Source: Streptomyces sp. CC208A (GTDB lineage: Bacteria; Actinomycetota; Actinomycetes; Streptomycetales; Streptomycetaceae). Taken from it: a stretch of DNA of 64,000 nucleotides. This document shows, one piece after another, positions 15,430-22,817 of the stretch; position 1 is the first letter of the stretch; the number at the start of each line of letters is the position of its first letter. The stretch covers positions 1 to 64,000 of the forward strand of contig NZ_JASCXN010000026.1 in NCBI RefSeq assembly GCF_030010625.1, given 5' to 3'. The notes beneath the pieces were generated by a model. That model was not told the DNA's origin, did no database searches, and worked only from the letters and a program-made list of their open reading frames with translations. Position numbers and translations under genes: made by a program.

Positions 15430-16161
15430 TCATCCCAGCCCCCGCGCCCAGGCGGCCGCCTCCTCCGGATCCGCCGCCGTGGGTACGCCCTCCGGAACCG
15501 GCGGCCGCCGGACGACGACCACGGGGACACCGGCCTCGCGGGCGGCGGTGAGCTTGGGCGCGGTGGCAGAGCCCCCGGAATCCTTGGTCACCAGCACATC
15601 AACCCGATGACGCCGCAACAGCTCCCGCTCCCCCTCAAGGGAGAACGGCCCCCGATCCAACAGCACTTCGACCCGCTTGGGCATGGGAGCGTCCGGCGCG
15701 TCCACCGACCGCACGAGGAACCACTCGGGACGGTCGGCGAAGGCGGCGAGCCCCATCCGCCCGGTGGTGAGGAACACCCGGTCACCGAGCCCGCCGAGAG
15801 CGGCGGCGGCCTCCTCCAGGGACCCCACGTCCCGCCAGTCGTCCCCCTCCCCCGGGACCCACCCGGGGCGGCGCAGCGCCAGCAGGGGAACATGGGCGGT
15901 GGCGGCCGCCCGGGCCGCGTTGAAGCTGATCCGCTCGGCGAAGGGATGGGTGGCGTCGATGACCGCGTCCACGGCGTGCTCCCGCACCCACGCCGCAAGC
16001 CCGTCCGCCCCGCCGAACCCCCCGACCCGCACCTCCCCGTCGGGCAGCCGCGGCGAGGCCACCCGCCCGGCGAGCGAGCTCGTCACCCGGACCCGCCGGT
16101 CCGCCAGCAGCCCGGCCAGGACGCGGGCCTCGGTGGTCCCTCCGAGAATGAGTACGTGCAT
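15430..16161 (-). CDS. cobK: precorrin-6A reductase CobK
   Basis: A 243-residue NADPH-dependent reductase of the corrin pathway (precorrin-6A to precorrin-6B). It opens with the family signature MHVLILGGTTEARVLAGLL. Further blocks: VDAVIDATHPFAERISFNAARAA, LALRRPGW, RVFLTTGRMGL, and the C-terminal VDVLVTKDSGGSAT-KLTAAREAGVPVVVVRRPP. Length is normal. The ATG at 16161 is only 12 bp from the divergent cbiD GTG. The gene is read opposite to cbiD although both act in one pathway. Confidence 0.93.
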   Translation of the reverse strand: MHVLILGGTTEARVLAGLLADRRVRVTSSLAGRVASPRLPDGEVRVGGFGGADGLAAWVREHAVDAVIDATHPFAERISFNAARAAATAHVPLLALRRPGWVPGEGDDWRDVGSLEEAAAALGGLGDRVFLTTGRMGLAAFADRPEWFLVRSVDAPDAPMPKRVEVLLDRGPFSLEGERELLRRHRVDVLVTKDSGGSATAPKLTAAREAGVPVVVVRRPPVPEGVPTAADPEEAAAWARGLG

Positions 16162-16173
16162 AGGAGCTCTTTC
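16162..16173. promoter_or_regulatory. 12-bp divergent intergenic with palindromic shared ribosome-binding site
   Basis: The whole gap between the cobK ATG and the cbiD GTG is 12 bp and contains AGGAGCTCTT. Because GAGCTC is self-complementary, the plus strand reads AGGAG in front of cbiD and the minus strand reads AAGAG in front of cobK. There is no room for promoters, so each transcript must start inside the opposing gene, giving overlapping 5' ends. Confidence 0.6.
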
Positions 16174-17292
16174 GTGAGTACCGGCGGCGGGCGCGAGGCC
16201 CAACTCAAGCACACCGGTCTGCGCCCCGGCTGGACGACCGGCGCCTGCGCGACGGCCGCGACGACCGCCGCGTACACGGCCCTGCTCACCGGCGACTTCC
16301 CGGACCCGGTGACGATCACCCTCCCGAAGGGCCAGACCCCGTCCTTCGCCCTGACGACGGAGTCCCTGACCGGGGACGCGGCGATGGCGGCGGTGGTGAA
16401 GGACGCGGGCGACGACCCGGACGTCACCCACGGCGCGGTGATCCGCGCGACGGTACGCCGCCTGGCGCCGGGCTCGGGCGTGGTCTTCCGCGCGGGCGAG
16501 GGCGTAGGAACGGTCACTCTCCCCGGCCTCCCCCTGGAGGTGGGGGAACCGGCCATCAACCCGGTCCCGCGCCAGATGATGCGCGAGCACGTGGCGAAGG
16601 TGGCGGAGGCGCACGGGGCCCCCGGAGACGTGGAGGTCACGATCTCCGTCGACAACGGCGCGGAGATCGCCCGCTCCACCTGGAACCCCCGCATCGGCAT
16701 CCTCGGCGGCCTGTCGATCCTCGGCACGACCGGCATCGTCGTCCCCTACTCCTGCTCGGCCTGGATCGACTCCATCCGCCGAGGCGTCGACGTGGCCCGC
16801 GCGGCCGGCCTCACCCACGTGGCGGGCTGTACGGGCTCCACCTCCGAACGCACGGTGACGGAGACGTACGACCTCCCGGCCCTGGCCCTCCTCGACATGG
16901 GCGACTTCGCGGGCGCAGTCCTCAAATACATCCGCCGCCACCCGGTGGACCGCCTGACCATCTGCGGCGGCTTCGCCAAACTCTCCAAGCTGGCCGCCGG
17001 CCACCTGGACCTCCACTCGGCCCGCTCGCAGGTCGACAAGGGCTTCCTGGCGGAGCTGGCCCGCGAGGCGGGCGCGGACGAGCCCCTGGCGGAGCAGATC
17101 GCCACCGCCAACACGGGCCTGGCCGCCCTCCGCCTCTGCGAGGCGGCCGGCATCCCCCTGGGCGACCGGGTGGCCACCCGAGCCCGCGACGAGGCCCTGA
17201 CGGTCCTGCGCGGCGCCCCGGTCACGGTCGACGTCATCGCCATCGACCGCGCGGGCACGATCGTGGGCCGTTCGGAACCGGCGGGGCCGTAG
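16174..17292 (+). CDS. cbiD: cobalt-precorrin-5B (C1)-methyltransferase CbiD
   Basis: A 372-residue CbiD-family enzyme that methylates C-1 with loss of the C-20 acetyl unit, the step done by unrelated CobF in the classical aerobic pathway. Family blocks: LRPGWTTGACATAATTAAYTALL near the start, VVKDAGDDPDVTHGAVI, GEPAINPVPRQMM, GISILGTTGI-like GGLSILGTTGIVVPYS, and ICGGFAKLSKLAAGHLDLHSARS. The start is GTG 16174 with AGGAG at 16162-16166; a longer in-frame extension runs antisense through cobK and is rejected. A hairpin follows its stop. Confidence 0.94.
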   Translation: MSTGGGREAQLKHTGLRPGWTTGACATAATTAAYTALLTGDFPDPVTITLPKGQTPSFALTTESLTGDAAMAAVVKDAGDDPDVTHGAVIRATVRRLAPGSGVVFRAGEGVGTVTLPGLPLEVGEPAINPVPRQMMREHVAKVAEAHGAPGDVEVTISVDNGAEIARSTWNPRIGILGGLSILGTTGIVVPYSCSAWIDSIRRGVDVARAAGLTHVAGCTGSTSERTVTETYDLPALALLDMGDFAGAVLKYIRRHPVDRLTICGGFAKLSKLAAGHLDLHSARSQVDKGFLAELAREAGADEPLAEQIATANTGLAALRLCEAAGIPLGDRVATRARDEALTVLRGAPVTVDVIAIDRAGTIVGRSEPAGP

Positions 17293-17298
17293 CTCCCA

Positions 17299-17319
17299 TA
17301 GACCCGCGGGCAGGGTCTA
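17299..17319. terminator. bidirectional hairpin between cbiD and the small-gene operon
   Basis: TAGACCC and GGGTCTA form a perfect 7-bp stem with a 7-base loop, 6 bp after the cbiD stop. The right arm contains the stop codon of the convergent small gene ending at 17317, so it can serve both directions. There is no U-tract, as is usual in Streptomyces. Confidence 0.5.
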
Positions 17320-17490
17320 GTACCGCCGGGCGCGCTTGCTCCGGGGCACACCGGTATCGCTCTGGGCAGACTGGCACTGAGCGAGCGTCTGGTGGCGGCA
17401 GAGAGTGGGACGGGCTCCGCTCGTGGAGAACGGGGCGAACTCGTCAGCGTCGCCGCTGATCGTCTGTTCGCAGCGCTGGCACACCTTCAT
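17317..17490 (-). CDS. small Cys-rich protein, unknown
   Basis: A 57-residue protein with MKVCQRCEQTISGDADEF at the start (a CxxC pair), then two further Cys (LCRHQT, QCQS) and a basic tail SKRARRY. The spacing suggests a small zinc-binding protein. It is third in a compact operon and overlaps the preceding gene by 47 bp in another reading frame. The ATG at 17490 begins the CxxC motif. It converges on cbiD. Function unknown; similar short proteins occur near XRE regulators in streptomycetes. Confidence 0.55.
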   Translation of the reverse strand: MKVCQRCEQTISGDADEFAPFSTSGARPTLCRHQTLAQCQSAQSDTGVPRSKRARRY

Positions 17491-17626
17491 CGTGCTTCCT
17501 TTTCTCGTGGCAGGAGCAGTCGCAGCGACGGGCGCGGACGATGACGATGCCCTCGACGATCACTTCTGCCGTCCGGCAGGCCCCATGGACTCCGAACCGG
17601 CATTCCGGCACCAGGACTTCGGTCAC
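17444..17626 (-). CDS. small Cys-rich protein, unknown
   Basis: A 60-residue protein: TEVLVPECRFGVHGACRTAEVIVEG is followed by VRARRCDCSCHEKRKHD, giving five Cys and two His in a pattern compatible with one zinc knuckle. The start GTG 17626 overlaps the stop of the upstream gene (GTGA), which supports the frame. The 3' end overlaps the next gene by 47 bp. Function unknown. Confidence 0.55.
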   Translation of the reverse strand: MTEVLVPECRFGVHGACRTAEVIVEGIVIVRARRCDCSCHEKRKHDEGVPALRTDDQRRR

Positions 17627-17835
17627 CGCGCACCTCCGGCCGGGTGCTTCTTGCAGGCTCGGGGGAACCACTGGGTGGACCATCCGGCGCGCCGGTAGCG
17701 GCGCGGGCCGAGGTCGACGACGTGACCGGCGGCGAGGGTGACACCGCACCACACACAGTCCTGGCCACGCTGCTGCCGCTGCGTCAACGTGCCGAAACGG
17801 GGCAGCTGTACGTCTCCGAGATCTGCCATGACCAT
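17623..17835 (-). CDS. small zinc-ribbon-like protein, unknown
   Basis: A 70-residue protein, first of three overlapping small genes. It contains GQDCVWCGVTL (CxxC) and a later WSTQWFPRACKKHP (Cys and His), a likely zinc-binding fold. The ATG at 17835 has GGAGG five bases upstream; ATG 17829 is also in frame. It is divergent from the XRE/TPR regulator at 17984 across a 148-bp promoter region, so that protein is the obvious candidate regulator. Function unknown. Confidence 0.6.
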   Translation of the reverse strand: MVMADLGDVQLPRFGTLTQRQQRGQDCVWCGVTLAAGHVVDLGPRRYRRAGWSTQWFPRACKKHPAGGAR

Positions 17836-17983
17836 CCTTGCCTCCCTCCGTCGGGGGCTTTCCTGCGGTTCGCCGTACGCCCCGGTGGCTGTGGGTCGAT
17901 GATGTGCGGGCACCCGTCCGCACAGACAGGCCATCGAGTGGCCACGTACGGCCATGTCGCGGCCACGGCCCCGAGGGACCGCG

Positions 17984-19252
17984 ATGACACCTCACACTGG
18001 CGGCATGACCCGCAATGACGCCCTCCGCGCCGCGAGACTCCGTGTCGGCTGGCGGTCGGCGGAGATGGCCGCCACGCAACTCACGGCGTGCGGGCGGCGG
18101 TTCCTCGACGATCCCCACTTCAACGTCAGCCCAAGAACCTGGCGCAGGTGGGAAGGGTCCCGTCCGGGCTGGCCCTCGGAAGAGACCGCGCTCGTCCTCC
18201 ACGACGTCCTCGGGCGCTGGCCCGAGCAGCTCGGGTTCACCCCGCCACCGGGCTGGATCCGACCCGAGCACCACGAAGAGACCAGCATGCAGACCGCCGC
18301 CTTCCTGGCCGTCACCGCCCCAGCGCTGGTCCCCGGGCCTCTCTCCACACAGCAGGTCGACCCCGCGCTCATCGACTACTTCCAGTCCCAGTTGGAGGGG
18401 CACTACCGCGCGGACATGCTCCTCGGACCTCACGACCTCATCGGCACACTGGGGCCGCAGTATCAGCTCATCGACAAGCTGACCCGCTCGGCGACCGGCG
18501 AGACCCGCCGGGGTCTGCTCCGCGTCGGCGCCGCCTATGCCGCGTTGATCGGCTGGCTCTACCAGGACGCCGGCGACCTCAGTGCTGCCGCGTTCTGGCG
18601 AGGCATCACGCAGGAGACTGCTCTCCGCGCTCGCGACCCGCGTCTCATCGGCTACGCCATGGTGAACTCGGCCCAGGTGAGAACCGACCTCGGTGACGGC
18701 GCCGGTGTCGTCGACCTGTGCGAGGCCGCCCTCGCCGACGACCAGGTGGTGCCGAAGATCCAGGTCATGGCCATGCAGCAGCAGGCCCACGGGGCGAGCC
18801 TCCTCCGGCACCAGGACCGGGCCGAGGTCGACCGGCTCATCGACTCGGCCGACAGGCTGCTGCCACAGGTCGACGACGACCTGCCGTGGGGCAACGCGTG
18901 CAGGCGGACACCCGGCTACCTGGAGGTTCAGCGGGCCACCTGCTACGGCCGTCTCGGTCTCGGTACCGAAGCGAGCCGCCTGTGGGAGCAGGTCCTGGCC
19001 GTGGTGCCCGCGAGCGCGCGGCGGGACCGGGGCGTGTACATGGCCCGGCACGCCACCGCCGCCGCGACCGCGCGGCAGCCGGAGCAGGCCGTGGAGATCG
19101 CACGGAAGGTGGTGACCATCGCGGTGGAGACCGGATCGGCGAGGATGCGGCGGGAGTTGACCGCGCTGGAGCGGGTCATGCGGCCGTGGCACGATGCGCC
19201 GGTGGGCCGGGACCTGGCCGAGGTCCTGGCGCCGGTGACGGAGGGGAGTTGA
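17984..19252 (+). CDS. XRE-like regulator with TPR-type C-terminus
   Basis: A 422-residue protein. The N-terminal ~75 residues form a helix-turn-helix-like domain (NDALRAARLRVGWRSAEMAA, then VSPRTWRRWEGSRPGWPSEE). The remaining 340 residues are helical repeats of TPR type (RRGLLRVGAAYAALIGWLYQDAGD, ALRARDPRLIGYAMVNSAQ, ACRRTPGYLEVQRATCYGRLG, VYMARHATAAATARQPEQA). Such Streptomyces regulators control neighbouring genes, often in development or mobile islands. The ATG at 17984 is preceded by GAGGGA at a good distance; ATG 18005 is the alternative. It is divergent from three small Cys-rich genes and followed one base later by the pterin dehydratase gene. Confidence 0.75.
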   Translation: MTPHTGGMTRNDALRAARLRVGWRSAEMAATQLTACGRRFLDDPHFNVSPRTWRRWEGSRPGWPSEETALVLHDVLGRWPEQLGFTPPPGWIRPEHHEETSMQTAAFLAVTAPALVPGPLSTQQVDPALIDYFQSQLEGHYRADMLLGPHDLIGTLGPQYQLIDKLTRSATGETRRGLLRVGAAYAALIGWLYQDAGDLSAAAFWRGITQETALRARDPRLIGYAMVNSAQVRTDLGDGAGVVDLCEAALADDQVVPKIQVMAMQQQAHGASLLRHQDRAEVDRLIDSADRLLPQVDDDLPWGNACRRTPGYLEVQRATCYGRLGLGTEASRLWEQVLAVVPASARRDRGVYMARHATAAATARQPEQAVEIARKVVTIAVETGSARMRRELTALERVMRPWHDAPVGRDLAEVLAPVTEGS

Positions 19253-19253
19253 C

Positions 19254-19574
19254 GTGTCGGACGAGAAGACGCCGTTGTCGGAGGGCGAGATCGAGGCGGC
19301 GCTCGCGAGTGTGCCGGGCTGGCGACGGGAGGGCGACGAGATCACCCGGAGCTTTGGGATCCGCTACCACGGCGGAGTCGCGATGATCGTGCACGTCGCC
19401 GACGTCGAGCGGCTGATCAGCCACCACGCCGACATCGACCTGCGGTGGGGACGCATCCGGTTCGGGATCACCACCCACGACGCGGGCCACCGACTGACCG
19501 CAGCCGACTTCGACCTGGCACGCCGCATCGACGCCATCGCCGCAGCCCATCTCGCCGAGCCGCTGGACGACTGA
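19254..19574 (+). CDS. 4a-hydroxytetrahydrobiopterin dehydratase-like protein
   Basis: A 106-residue pterin-4a-carbinolamine dehydratase family protein, which recycles pterin cofactors of aromatic amino-acid hydroxylases. The active-site cluster is visible: ISHHADIDLRWGRIRFGITTHDAGHRLTAADFDLA, with His57, His58 and His75 corresponding to the catalytic histidines. Length is typical. The start is GTG 19254, one base after the regulator stop, so the two are co-expressed. No pterin-dependent hydroxylase is seen nearby. Confidence 0.85.
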   Translation: MSDEKTPLSEGEIEAALASVPGWRREGDEITRSFGIRYHGGVAMIVHVADVERLISHHADIDLRWGRIRFGITTHDAGHRLTAADFDLARRIDAIAAAHLAEPLDD

Positions 19575-19797
19575 GTCCGGAGAGGACGAGACGTTCGTCA
19601 GGATTCCGGACCGCATAAATCCAGTGATCCGAGCGGAAGTGCCGTGAATTGCATCAGGTGCGACGACTCACCTCTCGCTGGTAGGGGCGCCTGAACAGGC
19701 AGGCATCGGCTTGTCGCAGCCCGGAGCCACCGCAGATCTGCCCTGACCACAGGTCGGCTGCCCGCGTGACCTGCGGCAACCCTGCTCGTTCTCATCT

Positions 19798-19812
19798 AAT
19801 GAACGATTCATT
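19798..19812. promoter_or_regulatory. palindrome upstream of integrase
   Basis: AATGAA-CGA-TTCATT, perfect 6-bp arms with a 3-bp spacer, lies 31 bp upstream of the integrase GTG in a low-GC pocket. It could be the operator of the module's small HTH protein or part of a recombination end. I see nothing else in the 268-bp gap 19575-19842. Confidence 0.4.
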
Positions 19813-19842
19813 CGCCCTTCTCGCAGTGTGTAGGGGGTTGGC

Positions 19843-20982
19843 GTGGGCGGTTCCACATGGAACGTGCCGGGGGCGGCACCGTCGCTGTTCATCGTGGGCG
19901 GTGCTCCGCTCCTGCACCCGGAGACCCAGGTCTTCGAGGGCATGCTGGCGGGGTGGCGTGATCAGCAGCTGGCCCGGAATCTGAGCAAGGACACGATCGC
20001 GGACCGGCTCCTCGCGGTACGGCGGTTCCAGCGCTTCACCAGCGAGTGGCCGTGGACGTGGCGCCCTACGGATGTTGAGGAGTACACCGCCCACCTGCGG
20101 AGCGACGGTAGGGAACGGTCCCACTCCACGATCCGCGGCTATCACGGTCACGTCCGCATGTTCCTGGAGTACGTCGCCGACCCTCGCTACGAGTGGACAG
20201 CGGTCAGCGAGCGTCTCTTCGGCAGCCATCCAGCCCAGGTGTTCTTCGAGTGGAACACCGCCGTGCACGCCGCCGAGTACGAAGGCCGGCCCGGCCGCCG
20301 TGCTCTGACCAAGGCCGAACTTCAGCGCTTCTTCGACTACGCCGACGACCAGGTGGCAGCCGCCCGAACCTCGGGCCGCAAGGGCTGGCTCCCGGCCATG
20401 CGAGACGCGACCGCGATGAAGGCCACCTACGCCTGGGGGCTGCGTCGTCGTGAGGTGATCAAGCTCGATCTCGCGGACTTTGGACACAATCCGCACGCTC
20501 CTGAGTTCGGCGACCTTGGCGTGGTCTACGTCCGTTGGGGCAAGGCGTCCAAGGGCTCCGCTCCCAAACGCCGCAGCGTGCTGACCGTCTTTCCCTGGTC
20601 GGTGAAGGTGATGGAGCAATGGATCGGCAGCTACCGCACCGTGTTCGACACCGCCGCGAAGAGCGACGCCCTCTGGCCGAGTGAACGGTCACCGCGCCTG
20701 GACATGGGGGCTCTTGGAGACCGGTTCGCCGCCTACCGGGATGCACTGGGGCTGCCGCAGGAGCTGACGCTGCACTGCTTGCGCCACTCCTACGTGACGC
20801 ACCTGATCGAAGCCGGCTACGACCCGCTGTTCGTCCAGCAGCAGGTCGGGCATTCCTACGCGTCCACCACCGCGCTCTACACCTCCGTGTCGTCGGACTT
20901 TCGCACCCGCACGCTGCGCAAAGTCCTGGACGGCACGATCGGTCGAGCGATCAGCACCGCGACCGGGGAAGGACCGCGATGA
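19843..20982 (+). CDS. tyrosine-type site-specific integrase
   Basis: A 379-residue tyrosine recombinase. The SAM-like core-binding domain is at about 30-125 (QQLARNLSKDTIADRLLAVRRFQ). The catalytic domain has all expected residues: Arg201 (WGLRRREV), a Lys in the GKASKGSAPKRR beta-hairpin (about 234-237), His311 and Arg314 (HCLRHSY), His337 (QVGHSYAS) and nucleophile Tyr346 (TALYTSV). It should cut and rejoin DNA through a 3'-phosphotyrosine. Start is GTG 19843 with a GGGGG stretch upstream. It overlaps the HTH gene by ATGA, so the module is co-translated. Confidence 0.88.
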   Translation: MGGSTWNVPGAAPSLFIVGGAPLLHPETQVFEGMLAGWRDQQLARNLSKDTIADRLLAVRRFQRFTSEWPWTWRPTDVEEYTAHLRSDGRERSHSTIRGYHGHVRMFLEYVADPRYEWTAVSERLFGSHPAQVFFEWNTAVHAAEYEGRPGRRALTKAELQRFFDYADDQVAAARTSGRKGWLPAMRDATAMKATYAWGLRRREVIKLDLADFGHNPHAPEFGDLGVVYVRWGKASKGSAPKRRSVLTVFPWSVKVMEQWIGSYRTVFDTAAKSDALWPSERSPRLDMGALGDRFAAYRDALGLPQELTLHCLRHSYVTHLIEAGYDPLFVQQQVGHSYASTTALYTSVSSDFRTRTLRKVLDGTIGRAISTATGEGPR

Positions 20983-21305
20983 TCAGGCGACTCGGCTACC
21001 ACTGGCACCTGCGACGGATCATGGCCGCGCACAACATCTGGAAGACCACCGAACTCATCCCCCTCCTGCGCGAGCGCGGCATCAACCTGTCCACCGCACA
21101 GGTCTACCGCCTGGTCACCGACCGGCCCGAGCGCCTCTCTCTGCCGGTCCTGGCGGCGCTCTGCGACATCCTCGCCTGCTCGCCCGCCGACCTCATCGAA
21201 CCGTACGTCGAAGCAGACCGGCGCAAGCGAACGGCTGGTGAGGCGGCCGTCATCGAGATCAATGCCGACTTTCGTCCCGAGCGCGCTCGCATCATCGAGG
21301 ACTGA
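20979..21305 (+). CDS. Cro/C1-type HTH protein of recombinase module
   Basis: A 108-residue DNA-binding protein. A Cro/C1-like domain spans residues 8-75: HLRRIMAAHNIWKTTELIPLLRERGINLSTAQVYRLVTDRPERLSLPVLAALCDILACSPADLI, close to the YozG/Cro family. The charged C-terminus may contact the neighbouring recombinases. The ATG overlaps the integrase stop. In Tn554 a small protein between or after the recombinases sets orientation and frequency; a directionality or repressor role is an inference here. Confidence 0.8.
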   Translation: MIRRLGYHWHLRRIMAAHNIWKTTELIPLLRERGINLSTAQVYRLVTDRPERLSLPVLAALCDILACSPADLIEPYVEADRRKRTAGEAAVIEINADFRPERARIIED

Positions 21306-21307
21306 CC

Positions 21308-22801
21308 ATGCCCGCACCCCGGAAGTACACCTCCGATCCGAGCAGGTACCCATCCTGTGTGCGTTGCGGCTCCTGCTACCCCGCCAGTCGCCACTGGCCC
21401 GAGGGCATCGTCTGCTTCTACTGCGTGCGCGCGGCCCGCAACCGCCAGGGAACCTGCGCTGCCTGCGGTCACGAGGGCATTCTCCCGGGGCTCGACGCCG
21501 AAGCGCGACCGCTCTGCGTCCGCTGCTGCGACGTGCCGCTCGACGTGCGATGCAAGCGATGCGGCGAGGAGAACCTGGCCAGCGATTCCAATGTCTGTTG
21601 GCGGTGCCTGCTCACGGACAGGATCAACAAGCTCCTGGCGGGTCCGGACGGGGAGATACCCGAGAGGCTGCGGCCGCTCGCGGAGGCGATCACAGGGATG
21701 CCCCGTCCGAACAGCGGATGGGCCTGGATCCACATGAACCGGCGCGTGCCAGAACTTCTACGCGGTCTGGCAGTTGGGGAGATCGAGCTCAGCCACGACG
21801 CACTCGACTCACTGCCGCGATCCAGAACGATCGAATACCTGCGGGGTCTGCTCGTCGCTCACAACTGCCTTCCTTGGCGCGACGAGCACCTGATCGCTTA
21901 CGGCCGTTGGCTCACCTCGAAGCTCGACACGATCCCCGATGCTGATCACCGGCGCCTCATCGAGCGCTACACGCGGTGGCACGTGATGCGGCGTCTACGA
22001 CGAGACGACTCCGACCAACAACCCGTAACTGCCAACGCCTTCCTGCGTGCCAAGCAGCACACGACCGTCGCCATCCAGTTCCTTCAATGGCTCGGCGACC
22101 GCGGAAGGAGCTTGGACGAGTGCAGTCAGCATGACGTCGATGCCTGGTTCGGTAACGGCACCAGCACGCGCGGGCACGCGAACAACTTTCTCTACTGGGC
22201 CCTCAAGCAGCGGCTGGTCAGCAAGCTCGCCGTTCCCTGGGCGCCTCACGGCAACGGCCCTCTCGCGAGCGAGAAGGACCATGTCGAAGCGCTCCGCGCT
22301 CTGCTTCTCCATGAGACCCTGCCGGCAGCCCACCGGGCCATCGGCATCATGCTCGTCCTCTTCGGACAACCCCTCGCCAGGGTCGTGACGATGCGCATGG
22401 ACGACTTCCGTGAAGGCCCGAACGGGCTGGAGGTGAAGCTCGGCAGAGACTGGATCGACGTTCCGGAGGCGGCAGCCGCCGTGATCCGGGTTCATCTCGC
22501 TTCTCGCCCTGGCCTGAGCACGGCCGCGAATCCGGACTGCCCGTTGGTGTTTCCCGGACGTATGCCCGGGCGGACGATGCACGTCTACAGCGTTGCGACG
22601 ATTCTCCGTGCATCCGGGATCCCGGCCATGGCCACGCGCTCCAGAGCCTGGATCCAGATGGTCCGCGAAGCCCCGCCGGCCGTCCTGGCAGACGCCCTGG
22701 GCGTGACCCCTCAGACGGCGATGCGCTACGCCGAACGCGCTGGAACGGACTACCTGGGCTACGCGGCCCTGCGAAGTCCCCGGGGACCCGAAGGCGCTTG
22801 A
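21308..22801 (+). CDS. zinc-ribbon protein with degenerate tyrosine-recombinase domain
   Basis: A 497-residue protein. The first 100 residues carry six CxxC pairs (Cys17/20, 36/39, 50/53, 70/73, 82/85, 97/100), enough for three zinc ribbons. Residues about 225-320 resemble a recombinase core-binding domain (TTVAIQFLQWLGDRGRSLDEC). The C-terminal part (330-490) follows the tyrosine-recombinase order, with FGQPLARVVTMRMDDF in the first Arg box and VLADALGVTPQTAMRYAERAG where the LGH/Tyr boxes should be, but the HxxR, LGH and nucleophile contexts are missing. It is probably an inactive partner of the upstream integrase. It starts two bases after the HTH gene. Confidence 0.7.
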   Translation: MPAPRKYTSDPSRYPSCVRCGSCYPASRHWPEGIVCFYCVRAARNRQGTCAACGHEGILPGLDAEARPLCVRCCDVPLDVRCKRCGEENLASDSNVCWRCLLTDRINKLLAGPDGEIPERLRPLAEAITGMPRPNSGWAWIHMNRRVPELLRGLAVGEIELSHDALDSLPRSRTIEYLRGLLVAHNCLPWRDEHLIAYGRWLTSKLDTIPDADHRRLIERYTRWHVMRRLRRDDSDQQPVTANAFLRAKQHTTVAIQFLQWLGDRGRSLDECSQHDVDAWFGNGTSTRGHANNFLYWALKQRLVSKLAVPWAPHGNGPLASEKDHVEALRALLLHETLPAAHRAIGIMLVLFGQPLARVVTMRMDDFREGPNGLEVKLGRDWIDVPEAAAAVIRVHLASRPGLSTAANPDCPLVFPGRMPGRTMHVYSVATILRASGIPAMATRSRAWIQMVREAPPAVLADALGVTPQTAMRYAERAGTDYLGYAALRSPRGPEGA

Positions 22802-22811
22802 GGGAAGCGCC
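22793..22811. terminator. hairpin terminator of recombinase module
   Basis: GGCGCTT, loop GAGGG, AAGCGCC: a perfect 7-bp stem with a 5-base loop. It overlaps the TGA of the last recombinase gene and lies 7 bp before the end of the convergent SUKH gene, so it probably works in both directions. Confidence 0.65.
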
Positions 22812-22817
22812 TCCAGG

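Larger units (their letters stand above)
19843..22801 (+). mobile_element. three-gene tyrosine-recombinase module
   Basis: Three tightly coupled genes: a complete tyrosine integrase, a 108-residue HTH protein overlapping it by 4 bp, and, 2 bp later, a zinc-ribbon protein with a degenerate tyrosine-recombinase domain. The trio is bounded by a palindrome on the left and a hairpin terminator on the right. The plan (large recombinase, second recombinase-like protein and a small DNA-binding protein) recalls Tn554 TnpA/TnpB/TnpC, but the order and zinc ribbons differ. No tRNA target, cargo boundary or terminal repeat could be identified, so the element ends are unknown. Confidence 0.6.
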
